Assembly: GCA_046263255.1 (NCBI GenBank)
Contig: JBHELD010000006.1
Coordinates: 62,001 to 126,000 of the forward strand
DNA from: JALZEG01 sp046263255
Lineage (GTDB): Bacteria > Actinomycetota > CADDZG01 > WHSQ01
Direction: 5' to 3'
Length of the DNA stretch: 64,000 bases
Each line of letters opens with the position of its first letter. Position 1 is the first letter of the stretch. A program made the position numbers and the translations under genes. Below are positions 50,730 to 58,565 of this stretch, one piece after another. The notes under the pieces are model-generated. The model saw nothing but the letters and a program-made list of their open reading frames with translations. It was not told where the DNA came from and searched no databases.

Positions 50730-51767
50730 ATGGGTCTGAGGATCTTTGGGGCTCTCGTCGCCGCGCTGCTCGCGGCGTTCGCCGTCATGCGCTATCGCAA
50801 GCGGCAGCTGCGGCGCGGGGAGCTGCTGGTCGTCGCGATCGTCGCCGGGGGCCTCACCGTCGCGGCGATCGCACCCGCGCTCCTCGACCCCGTGCTGGGC
50901 GCTCTCGGGTTCGAGCCCGGCGGGGAGCGGCGGATCATCGGCCTCCTCGTGATCTCGAACCTCTTCACGCTCGGGCTCGTCTTCCGCAGCTTCTCGCGCG
51001 ACGACCAGCTGTCGAACGAGGTCGGCGACCTCGTCGACTACATGGCGCTCAGGCGGTTCGAGGAGAGCGGGTTCGCCCCTCCGGTGGGTGCGTGCGCGGT
51101 CGTGGTGCCGGCCTACAACGAGGCCGAGAACCTTCCGGCGGTGGTCGGCCAGATGCCCCACGACGTCGCCGGCCTGCCGGTCGTCCCGATAGTGGTCGCC
51201 GACGGGTGCACCGACGCGACGGAGGCCGCTGCGGGGCGGCTCGGCGCGGCCGTCATCCGGCGCGACCTGCGGCGGGGATCGGGAGCCGCCGTCCGGCTCG
51301 GATACGAGGCGGCGCTGCGCGCCGGCGCGCGCGTCGTCGTGACGATCGACGGCGACGGCCAGCACGACCCGAAGGAGATGGAGCGGCTCGTCGAGCCTCT
51401 GCTGGACGGGACGGCCGACATGGTCCAGGGGTCGCGCGTCCTCGGCTCGTTCGAGATCGAGTCGAACGTGCGGAGCTACGGCGTCAAGCTGTTCGCGCGG
51501 CTGCTGACGACGCTCGGCCGCACGCCGATCACCGACCCGTCGACGGGCTACCGCGCCATGACCGCCGACGCGCTGCGGCGGCTCGACCTTCGTCAGGACC
51601 AGTTCTACGTCTCGGAGGTCATCCTCGACGCGGCGCGCAAGGGCATGAACGTGGTCGAGGTCCCGATCACGCTGAGGCGCCGTGCGGGCGGGACGACCAA
51701 GAAGCCGACGACGTTCCGCTACGCATGGGGGTTCAGCAAGGCGATCGTGAGGACCTGGCTCCGCTAG
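50730..51767 (+). CDS. DUF2304 membrane domain fused to family 2 glycosyltransferase
   Basis: 345 residues. Residues ~1-110 match DUF2304: three membrane helices (RIFGALVAALLAAFAVM; LLVVAIVAGGLTVAAIAPAL; IIGLLVISNLFTLGLVF), the usual small companion of polyprenyl-phosphate sugar synthases. Residues ~115-345 are a DPM1-like GT2: VVVPAYNEAENLPAVV, VVADGCTD, VVTIDGDGQHDPKEM with the DxD, and DPSTGYRAM. It probably makes a polyprenyl-phosphate sugar donor. The two parts are usually separate adjacent genes. ATG 50730 has GAAGGGA 7 nt upstream; a small hairpin GCCCC-TTTC-GGGGC lies in the gap (50664-50677). Confidence 0.87.
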   Translation: MGLRIFGALVAALLAAFAVMRYRKRQLRRGELLVVAIVAGGLTVAAIAPALLDPVLGALGFEPGGERRIIGLLVISNLFTLGLVFRSFSRDDQLSNEVGDLVDYMALRRFEESGFAPPVGACAVVVPAYNEAENLPAVVGQMPHDVAGLPVVPIVVADGCTDATEAAAGRLGAAVIRRDLRRGSGAAVRLGYEAALRAGARVVVTIDGDGQHDPKEMERLVEPLLDGTADMVQGSRVLGSFEIESNVRSYGVKLFARLLTTLGRTPITDPSTGYRAMTADALRRLDLRQDQFYVSEVILDAARKGMNVVEVPITLRRRAGGTTKKPTTFRYAWGFSKAIVRTWLR

Positions 51768-51779
51768 GCCGAACCGCGC

Positions 51780-52307
51780 TCACGGCAGGTTCGAGAACAC
51801 CGCGTTCACAGTCCCCGCGGTAGCGACGCCGCCACACGCAGGGTCGTGCGCGGACAGCCGCACGAACACCTCGACGCCGGAGAAGATCTCGATGGGTTGC
51901 TCCGTACGCCCACAGAGGCGCGTGGCGCCCTCCACGCCCGCCTGCGCGACGGTCGCCGCCACCGGCGTCCCGCTTCGGTCGACGATCTCGAGCGCGACGT
52001 AGGCCTCCCCGGCCTCCGGCGTGAACTTCAGGCATCCGACGCCGGGGCTCCCCGCGGCGCAGACGTAGGCGCCGCGGCCCTCGACCTCCACGCCGGCCGC
52101 GGGGCCGAGATAGTCCGCAGTGGCGCGGCGCTCCACCCGTGCGGGCCGAGGCTCCCGCGGCGGCTTCCGGTTCTTTCGGCGCCCGGCACGGCACTCGCTC
52201 GCCTCTCGTCGGTCGCGGCACGCATCGCCTCGGACGTCGGCGCGCGCCGCGACCAGCGAAGAAAGCAACATCGACCCGGCCGCGAACGCCGCCGCAACTT
52301 TGCGCAC
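51780..52307 (-). CDS. Exported protein of unknown function
   Basis: 175 residues from GTG 52307 with a signal peptide (VRKVAAAFAAGSMLLSSLVAARA, cleavage ARA-DV at ~23). The start of the mature part is highly charged (RRKNRKPPREPRPARVERR), followed by a small beta-rich domain with four Cys (YVCAAG, GCLKF, RLCGRT, PACGG). No recognisable family. It converges on the GT2 fusion gene with 12 nt between stops. Confidence 0.55.
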   Translation of the reverse strand: MRKVAAAFAAGSMLLSSLVAARADVRGDACRDRREASECRAGRRKNRKPPREPRPARVERRATADYLGPAAGVEVEGRGAYVCAAGSPGVGCLKFTPEAGEAYVALEIVDRSGTPVAATVAQAGVEGATRLCGRTEQPIEIFSGVEVFVRLSAHDPACGGVATAGTVNAVFSNLP

Positions 52308-52396
52308 GCCCTCTGCCTTCGTGGCGGCGCGCCGCAGTACCTAGCAAACGATCACTACTCACCACGGTCACCAGTGGTCAGGGGCGGCCCCCGACT

Positions 52397-53449
52397 TTAG
52401 ACGCGCGCCACCGACACGACGTAGTCCTCGGCCTCCTCGTCCCAGTCCATGTCCACGACGCCCTTCGCACGCGCGGCCTTCACGAACTGCAGGAAGCCCC
52501 CGTATCCGTAGTCCTTCTCGCTGAAGCCCGGCTTCTTCTTGCGGAGCTGGTCCTTCAACCCCGAGAGCGGAGGAGTTCCGGTCTTCGCCTCGATCTCGCG
52601 GACCGTGTCCTGGAGCAGCTGGAACGCGCGTGCCTGGCCGCCGCCCTCGGCGGGGAAGTCCACGACCGGGTCTCCCTCGGCACTGCCGTTCACGAGCTCC
52701 ACGACGCCTAGCGAGGCGAGATGGCGCATGAGCTCGCTCCAGGTGCGGAAACCGTAGTCGCTCTCGGAGAACGTCGGATCCTTCCGCAGCAGAGCTCGCT
52801 TGATCATCGACGACAGGACCGACCCGTCGGTCGTCCGCTGGAGCCCGCTCAGCGTGCGCGTGACCTGCCGCGAGATCTCCGCGATGTCGGAGGTCGACTC
52901 GTCCGGCTCGGCGGCGGCCTCCCCGTCGTCGCCGGACCTGCTCCTGCGGCGGCGCCGCGAGGGCGACGCGCCGGAGCCGCGCCCCAGCAGGTTCTCGTAG
53001 AACAGGAACTCGTCGCACGCGCCGGGCAGGAGCTCCGACGTCGAGCCCTCGACGCCGACGCCGATGACCTTCTTGTTGAGCTCCCTCAGCTTCAGCACCA
53101 GCGGAGTGAAGTCGCTGTCTCCCGACGCGATCACGAACGTCGTGATGAACTCGCGCTGGAACGCGAGCTCGCAGGCGTCGACCGCGAGCTTGATGTCCGC
53201 CGCGTTCTTGCGGACCATCCCGGTCCGCTGGGGGATCTCGATCATCTCTATCCGCTCACCGACGAGCCCGCCGCGGTGCTCGGAGAACAGGTTCCAGTCG
53301 GCGTAGGCGCGCCTGACGACGACGCGGCCGCGCTCCGACAGGGCCTCCATGATCACGGCCATGTCGAGCCGCTCGCCGCGGTCGCGGGCGCCCAGCGCCA
53401 GGTTCTCGAAGTCGAGGAAGAGGGCGATCCTCTCGTCGTCCGCTGCCAT
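52397..53449 (-). CDS. NYN nuclease-like protein with two OST-HTH/LOTUS domains
   Basis: 350 residues. The PIN-like NYN domain (~5-150) shows the acidic active site: LFLDFENLAL (Asp13), RKNAADIKLAVDA, FVIASGDSDFTPLV. An Arg/Ser-rich linker (~155-190) leads to two LOTUS modules (~195-255 and ~272-345), recognised by repeated KRALLRKDPTFSESDYGF and LRKKKPGFSEKDYGY. Bacterial NYN-LOTUS proteins are thought to bind and cleave RNA. ATG 53449 has AAGGAG upstream. It lies 19 nt after the RNase D gene on the same strand, so both may serve RNA turnover. Confidence 0.88.
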   Translation of the reverse strand: MAADDERIALFLDFENLALGARDRGERLDMAVIMEALSERGRVVVRRAYADWNLFSEHRGGLVGERIEMIEIPQRTGMVRKNAADIKLAVDACELAFQREFITTFVIASGDSDFTPLVLKLRELNKKVIGVGVEGSTSELLPGACDEFLFYENLLGRGSGASPSRRRRRSRSGDDGEAAAEPDESTSDIAEISRQVTRTLSGLQRTTDGSVLSSMIKRALLRKDPTFSESDYGFRTWSELMRHLASLGVVELVNGSAEGDPVVDFPAEGGGQARAFQLLQDTVREIEAKTGTPPLSGLKDQLRKKKPGFSEKDYGYGGFLQFVKAARAKGVVDMDWDEEAEDYVVSVARV

Positions 53450-53468
53450 GCTCAGCTCCTTACCTCGA

Positions 53469-54635
53469 TCACAACGGAAGCTCCTCCACGTACGGCGCGT
53501 TCGGGATCGCCTTGACCGCGATCCGCCCCTGCGCGAGCGCGACGACGGCGTCGCCCGCCAGCTCGCGCCGCCATCCGCGCATCAGACGGTGGCGCCCTTC
53601 GTCCATCGATCCGTCGACGACCTCGGCGAGCAGTGCCTCGAGCTCGGAGCGCGTCGACACGAGCTCCGTCGCAAGCCCCGCCTGCTCGCACCGCGCCCGC
53701 ACGACCGCGTCGGCGAGCCCCGAGAGCATCCGCGCCCGCGCCTGGGCGCCCTTCGGCGGCGCAGCCCCGAGGCTGATCGACGGAGCCGCGCGTCCGCTCT
53801 CGACCGCGGCGAGGATCTCGCGGCCCGACCGGTCGGCCTCGGACGAGTTGAACCCGCGGATCGACTTCAGCTGCTGTGTCGACGCCGGCGCGCGGCGCGC
53901 GATCTCGATCATCGTCGGGTCCTTGATCACCCAGCCGCGCGGGACGTCGCGGCGCTGAGCGGTGTCCTCCCGCCAGCGCGCGACCTCCCTCAGGACGGCC
54001 AGCGCTTTCGGCGAGAGGGTCCCGCGGCCCCCTACCTTGCGCCAGGCCTCGCCGGGATCGGTTCGATAGACCTCCTCGGACTCCAGCGCCTTCATCTCCT
54101 CGAAGACCCAGTCGCGGCGGCCGAGACGGTCCAGCTCGCCGTCGAGACGGTCGGCCGCGGCCGCGAGATACCGCACGTCGTCGGCCGCGTAGCTCAGCTG
54201 CGCCTTCGTCAACGGACGTTTGCACCAGTCCGTGTACGACTCGCCCTTCACCAGCCGCTTCCCTACGAGCGACTCGACGAGACGGCCGTAGGGGAGCGAT
54301 GCGCCGTAGCCGGCGAACCCGGCCGCGAGCTGCACGTCGAAGACGTTGCGCGGCACGGCCCCCCAACCCTCGTAGAACAGCTCGAGGTCCTGGCGCCCCG
54401 CGTGCAGGACGACCCTCACGTCCGGATCCGCGACGAGGTCGGCGAGGCCCTTCAGGTCGAGCGGCTCGAGGACGTCGACGACGTAGACCTCGTCGGCGAA
54501 CGCCATCTGAACGAGGCACAGCTTCGCTCGGTACGTCTTCTCCCTGAGGAACTCGGTGTCGAGCCCGACGCTTCCCGCCGCGCGCGCCGCGTCGACGGCG
54601 CGGTCGAGGTCCTCCTGGCGCGTGACGAAGATCAA
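53469..54635 (-). CDS. rnd: Ribonuclease D (DEDD exonuclease with HRDC domains)
   Basis: 388 residues. The DEDDy exonuclease sites are visible: VGLDTEFLREKTY (Asp, Glu), VVLHAGRQDLELF (Asp) and LSYAADDVRYLAAA (Tyr/Asp). The C-terminal half carries HRDC-type helices, e.g. SPKALAVLREVARWREDTAQ (~215) and LKSIRGFNSSEADRSG. It trims 3' ends of structured RNAs, including tRNA precursors. TTG 54635 overlaps the acyl-CoA dehydrogenase stop (TTGA). Confidence 0.9.
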   Translation of the reverse strand: MIFVTRQEDLDRAVDAARAAGSVGLDTEFLREKTYRAKLCLVQMAFADEVYVVDVLEPLDLKGLADLVADPDVRVVLHAGRQDLELFYEGWGAVPRNVFDVQLAAGFAGYGASLPYGRLVESLVGKRLVKGESYTDWCKRPLTKAQLSYAADDVRYLAAAADRLDGELDRLGRRDWVFEEMKALESEEVYRTDPGEAWRKVGGRGTLSPKALAVLREVARWREDTAQRRDVPRGWVIKDPTMIEIARRAPASTQQLKSIRGFNSSEADRSGREILAAVESGRAAPSISLGAAPPKGAQARARMLSGLADAVVRARCEQAGLATELVSTRSELEALLAEVVDGSMDEGRHRLMRGWRRELAGDAVVALAQGRIAVKAIPNAPYVEELPL

Positions 54636-55786
54636 GCGCTCGGTAGCCCCAGGTCGCGGGCGATGAGGATCCGCATGACCTCCGACGTGCCCTCGCCGAT
54701 CTCGAGGATCTTCGAGTCGCGGAAGTGCCTGCACACCGCGAACTCCTCGATGTAGCCGTACCCCCCGTGGACCTGCACCGCGTCGCGCGCGACGTCCACC
54801 GCGATCGTCGACGCGTACAGCTTCGCCATCGCGGCTTCCTTCTTGTAAGGGCGGCTCCGCTCCTTCAGCCACGCGGCCTTGTGGTACGCGGTGCGGGCGA
54901 GCTCCGTCTTCATCGCCATGTCGGCGATCTTGAACTGCAGTGCCTGGAAGCTCCCGATCGGCGCGCCGAACGCGGTGCGTTCGCTCGCGTACTTCAGGCT
55001 CTCGTCGACGCACCCCTGAGCGAGTCCGACCGCCAGCGCGGCGATCGCGATCCGTCCGTCGTCGAGGGTCTTCAGGAAGTTGCGGAAGCCGTGGCCGACC
55101 TCGCCCAGCAGGTTCTCCTCCGGCACCCGGCAGTCGTCGAACGACAGCTCGTGCGTGTCGGAGTGCCACCACCCCATCTTGCGGTAGGGCTTGCCGACCT
55201 CGAACCCGGGTGTGTCGTTGGGGACGACGATCGCCGAGATCTCCTTGTGGCCGTCCGAGGCGCCCGTCACGGCCGTCACCGTCACGAACGACGTGATCGG
55301 GGTCCCGGAGTTCGTGATGAACGACTTCGAGCCGTTGATCACCCACTGCCCGCCCTCGAGTCGCGCGGTCGTTCGCGTGGCGCCGGCGTCCGACCCGCCG
55401 CCGGGCTCCGTGAGGCCGAACCCGGCGAGCGCCTCGCCGGCCGCGAGCGGGGGGAGCCACTTTCGCTTCTGCTCCTCGGTGCCGAAGTGCCAGATCGGCA
55501 TCGCGCCGAGGCCCACCGCGGCCTCGAGCGTGATCGCAAGCGAGGAATCGACCCGCGCGAGCTCCTCGATCGCGAGACACAGCGTGAGGAAGTCGGCGCC
55601 GGAGCCCCCGTACTCCTCGGGGAACGGCAGGCCGAAGAGCCCGAGCTCGGCCATCTGCTTGACGGCGTCCATCGGGAGCTCGTGCTCGTGGTCCCAGCGC
55701 TCTGCGTTCGGGCGGATCGCATCGTCGACGAACGCACGCATCGTGCGCTGGAACTCCTGCTGCTCCGGAGAGAGGTCGAAGTCCAT
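54632..55786 (-). CDS. Acyl-CoA dehydrogenase
   Basis: 384 residues, usual length for the family. MDFDLSPEQQEFQRTMRAFV starts the helical domain; GFGLTEPGGGSDAGATRTTA (~123-142) is the FAD-binding signature; HGGYGYIEEF and IGEGTSEVMRILIARDL (catalytic Glu, ~367) complete it. It forms an alpha,beta double bond in an acyl-CoA and passes electrons to ETF. ATG 55786 has no SD but TAGGCT 6 nt upstream. Confidence 0.93.
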   Translation of the reverse strand: MDFDLSPEQQEFQRTMRAFVDDAIRPNAERWDHEHELPMDAVKQMAELGLFGLPFPEEYGGSGADFLTLCLAIEELARVDSSLAITLEAAVGLGAMPIWHFGTEEQKRKWLPPLAAGEALAGFGLTEPGGGSDAGATRTTARLEGGQWVINGSKSFITNSGTPITSFVTVTAVTGASDGHKEISAIVVPNDTPGFEVGKPYRKMGWWHSDTHELSFDDCRVPEENLLGEVGHGFRNFLKTLDDGRIAIAALAVGLAQGCVDESLKYASERTAFGAPIGSFQALQFKIADMAMKTELARTAYHKAAWLKERSRPYKKEAAMAKLYASTIAVDVARDAVQVHGGYGYIEEFAVCRHFRDSKILEIGEGTSEVMRILIARDLGLPSA

Positions 55787-55792
55787 CGCGCC

Positions 55793-55798
55793 AGCCTA
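55793..55798 (-). promoter_or_regulatory. Candidate -10 hexamer (TAGGCT)
   Basis: Minus-strand TAGGCT is 6 nt before ATG 55786, and there is no SD. It is a probable leaderless promoter for the acyl-CoA dehydrogenase/RNase D unit. Confidence 0.4.
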
Positions 55799-55829
55799 TC
55801 GGTCCGCGGCGTGCGCCCCCCGCAGGGGC

Positions 55830-57101
55830 TCAGGTGAACAGCTTCGGCAGCTTCGCCTTCGCCGACAGCGATCCGTGCACGCGCAGCTTGCGCTTCAGCA
55901 ACGACCAGCGCGGGTCCTCCCGGTCGACCGCGATCCTGGCGAAGTCGGCCGCGTTGGTCTCGAGCCGCAGGGCTGCGTCTCCCGCGCGCCCCGGCTTGGC
56001 CTCGGCGTGGCCGTTCGTCACGACGATGTGCCACGGCTCCGCGTCGGTGAAGTCCCACTGGATGGGGCCGCCGAGCGAACGGGCGACCTCGAGGTCGAGC
56101 GCGCGCGTCATGCCCTCGAACAAGATCTCGAAAGCCTCGGGGCTCACCTTCGGCTCCCGCCGGTCGTCCCCCATGATCCCGTCCTCCAATAGCACCCATA
56201 GCCGGCGCGACCGGTCCTCGTACGACAGGCTGCGGTCCTCGCGCGAGAACACGCGGATCTCGGCGGGTTCGATGCCGAGTCGACGCAGCTTCGTCTCGAA
56301 GCCGCGGAGCCCGAACGCGTAGATCTCGTTGAGAGTGAAGTCGAAGCACTCCGTGTAGGAGTGGTCGAAGTTCGGCGGGATGAACACTCCGACCGACCAC
56401 GGCAGCGCGCGGTCCAACATCTCGATCGACGCGGCCCTGCACTCCGCCGAGGAGCGGATGAGGTCGCCGAGCAGCTTGATGCCGAAGGCGACGTGGCGCG
56501 ACTCGTCGCGCGAGACGTTGTCGATCCCCGCGGTGAATCCCGGCAGGATGTCGAACTTCTCGACGTAACGCTGGATGAAGTGCTGTCCCGGCGTCGCGAG
56601 CAGGCCCTCGACGACGAGGTGGTAGAGCGCGACCGTCTGCGCGAGCAGCGGGCGGTCCTTCGGTTTCTTCCGGAGCGCGTCGGTCACTCGGTCGAGCTCC
56701 GCGAACACCTGCCGGAACCCCCACGTGAGGTGACCGTCGACCGCCTCGAGCGTCGACTTCGTGTCGGTCCCCTGGCCCGCGACCTCACGCATGAACCGGT
56801 CGAAGAACACGTGGTGGCGCGCCTCGTCGACGATCTGCGTCGTGAGGAAGATGCTCTCGGGGAAGCCGGGGGCCGCGTCGAGGACCGGGGTCAGCGTCCG
56901 GGCCACCGCCTCCTCGCCGACGAGGAACATCGCGTAGTTCCACAACGCGGCCTCGCGCTGCTTCTCCGTCAGGGTGTCCCGCCACTGCGTCTTGTCTACC
57001 GAGAAGTCGATCGCCGTGGCCGACCAGTTATTCTCCTCCCAGAGCCGGTAGAGCCGCTCGTACGAGATGACTTCCCTCTTCTCGGGGTTTTCGGGCTGCA
57101 C
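55830..57101 (-). CDS. R2-like ligand-binding oxidase fused to an SCP2 lipid-binding domain
   Basis: 423 residues. Residues ~1-300 form the ferritin-like R2lox fold; dinuclear metal ligands can be placed at E63, E93/H96 (DEARHH), E165 and E200/H203 (DESRHVAF). The residues that form the characteristic Val-Tyr ether cross-link are present at the right spacing: V66 (E63+3) and Y160 (E165-5). Residues ~315-423 match an SCP2 sterol-carrier domain (LGGPIQWDFTDAEPWHIVV, LRLETNAADFARIAV, LRVHGSL). R2lox proteins bind a Mn/Fe cofactor and a long-chain fatty-acid-like ligand, and are normally ~300 residues without SCP2. GTG 57101 has GGAGG 4 nt upstream. Divergent from an acyl-CoA dehydrogenase. Confidence 0.87.
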   Translation of the reverse strand: MQPENPEKREVISYERLYRLWEENNWSATAIDFSVDKTQWRDTLTEKQREAALWNYAMFLVGEEAVARTLTPVLDAAPGFPESIFLTTQIVDEARHHVFFDRFMREVAGQGTDTKSTLEAVDGHLTWGFRQVFAELDRVTDALRKKPKDRPLLAQTVALYHLVVEGLLATPGQHFIQRYVEKFDILPGFTAGIDNVSRDESRHVAFGIKLLGDLIRSSAECRAASIEMLDRALPWSVGVFIPPNFDHSYTECFDFTLNEIYAFGLRGFETKLRRLGIEPAEIRVFSREDRSLSYEDRSRRLWVLLEDGIMGDDRREPKVSPEAFEILFEGMTRALDLEVARSLGGPIQWDFTDAEPWHIVVTNGHAEAKPGRAGDAALRLETNAADFARIAVDREDPRWSLLKRKLRVHGSLSAKAKLPKLFT

Positions 57102-57181
57102 CGATCCTCCTCTGGGCTTGCTCCCGAGCCGGCGTGAATCGGTTCGCCGGCGTGCGTCGTGGGCTATCCTGAAGCATCTAC

Positions 57182-57203
57182 AACTTGACTGGAGAGTCAA
57201 GTT
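57182..57203. promoter_or_regulatory. Perfect 9-bp inverted repeat, likely operator
   Basis: AACTTGACT-ggag-AGTCAAGTT lies in the 121-bp gap between the divergent R2lox-SCP2 and acyl-CoA dehydrogenase genes. The form suits a dimeric TetR- or MarR-type repressor. TATCCT at 57165-57170 could be a -10 of the plus-strand gene, putting the palindrome at the transcription start. Confidence 0.7.
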
Positions 57204-57222
57204 CACCACACCCGGAGGCACG

Positions 57223-58413
57223 ATGGATTTCTCACTCACCGAAGAGCACAAGGAGCTTCAGAAGTGGGCGCACGAGTTCGCGGAGAAGGAGATCCGGCCG
57301 GTAGCCGCCCACTACGACGAGACGGAGGAGTTCCCCTGGCCGGTCGTGAAGAAGGCGGCGGAGGCCGGGCTGTACAGCATCGACATCTACCTCCAGTCCC
57401 AGCAGGACCCGACGGGGCTGACGCTGCCGCTTCTGATGGAGGAGGTCTTCTGGGGCTGCGCCGGGATCGGCCTGGCGATCTTCGGGACCGGGCTGCCCCT
57501 GTCGGCGCTGGCGAGCGTCGGGACGCCGGAGCAGCTCTTCGAGTGGGCGCCGAAGATGTTCGGCACGCCCGAGGATCCGAAGGTCGCGGCGTTCGGCGTG
57601 ACGGAGCCGCAGGCGGGGTCGGACGTCCGGTCGCTGCGGACGCGTGCCGTGCGCGACGGCGACGAGTGGGTGCTGAACGGCACGAAGGTCTTCATCACGA
57701 ACGGCAAGTACGCCGACGTCTACATCATCGTCGCCACGGTCGACCCCGAGCTCGGCCACCGGGGGCAGGCGTCGTTCATCATCACGCGTGACGACCCCGG
57801 GATCAGGCCCGGGAAGAAGGAGAAGAAGCTCGGGATCCGCGCGTCGGACACGTCCGAGGTCATCCTCGAGGACTGCCGCATCCCGCTCGACCGCGTGCTC
57901 GGCGGGATCGACCGGCTGGAGGGGAAGCTGTCGAAGGCCCGCTCGGGCGAGTCGACCGGGCGCTCGTCCGCCGCGCTGCGGACGTTCGAGGTGACGCGGC
58001 CCTCGGTCGCGATACAGGCCGTGGGCATCGCGCGGGCCGCGCTCGAGTTCGCGACGGACTACGCGAAAGAGCGCGAGGCGTTCGGCGTGCCGATCGCGCA
58101 GCACCAGTCGATCCAGAACCACCTGGCCGACATGGCGACCGAGGTCGAGGCGTCGCGGCTGCTCGTGCACAAGGCGGCGTGGCTCGCGGCGAGCGGGCAA
58201 CCGTTCACGAAGGCCGAGGGGAGCATGAGCAAGCTCAAGGCGGCCGAGACGGCGGTGAAGGTGACGGAGACGGCGGTGCAGATCCTTGGGGGCTACGGGT
58301 ACATCAAGGACTTCCCGGTGGAGAAGTGGTACCGGGACTCGAAGATCTACACGATCTTCGAGGGGACGTCGGAGATTCAGAGGATGGTCATCGCGAGGGC
58401 CCTGCTGGCGTAG
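57223..58413 (+). CDS. Acyl-CoA dehydrogenase
   Basis: 396 residues. MDFSLTEEHKELQKWAHEFA at the N-terminus, AAFGVTEPQAGSDVRSLRTR (~124-143) for FAD, ILGGYGYIKDFPVEKWYRD and IFEGTSEIQRMVIARALL with the catalytic Glu. It differs from the protein at 54632 by an insert of ~16 residues (LSKARSGESTGRSSAA, ~245). ATG 57223 has GGAGG 4 nt upstream. The shared palindromic operator suggests co-regulation with R2lox-SCP2 in lipid metabolism. Confidence 0.92.
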   Translation: MDFSLTEEHKELQKWAHEFAEKEIRPVAAHYDETEEFPWPVVKKAAEAGLYSIDIYLQSQQDPTGLTLPLLMEEVFWGCAGIGLAIFGTGLPLSALASVGTPEQLFEWAPKMFGTPEDPKVAAFGVTEPQAGSDVRSLRTRAVRDGDEWVLNGTKVFITNGKYADVYIIVATVDPELGHRGQASFIITRDDPGIRPGKKEKKLGIRASDTSEVILEDCRIPLDRVLGGIDRLEGKLSKARSGESTGRSSAALRTFEVTRPSVAIQAVGIARAALEFATDYAKEREAFGVPIAQHQSIQNHLADMATEVEASRLLVHKAAWLAASGQPFTKAEGSMSKLKAAETAVKVTETAVQILGGYGYIKDFPVEKWYRDSKIYTIFEGTSEIQRMVIARALLA

Positions 58414-58565
58414 CGGCTGCGCGCCGCGGCGCACTCGCTGCTCTGCTGTAGGCCCCATCAATAGATGAATGCCAGGCGATTCTCGGAGCAGATTGATCCT
58501 TCTAGAAGGAGGGCAGGCGGCGCGTAACGCATGGCCTCGAGCAGGTTCCATGAGACAATCAGACG

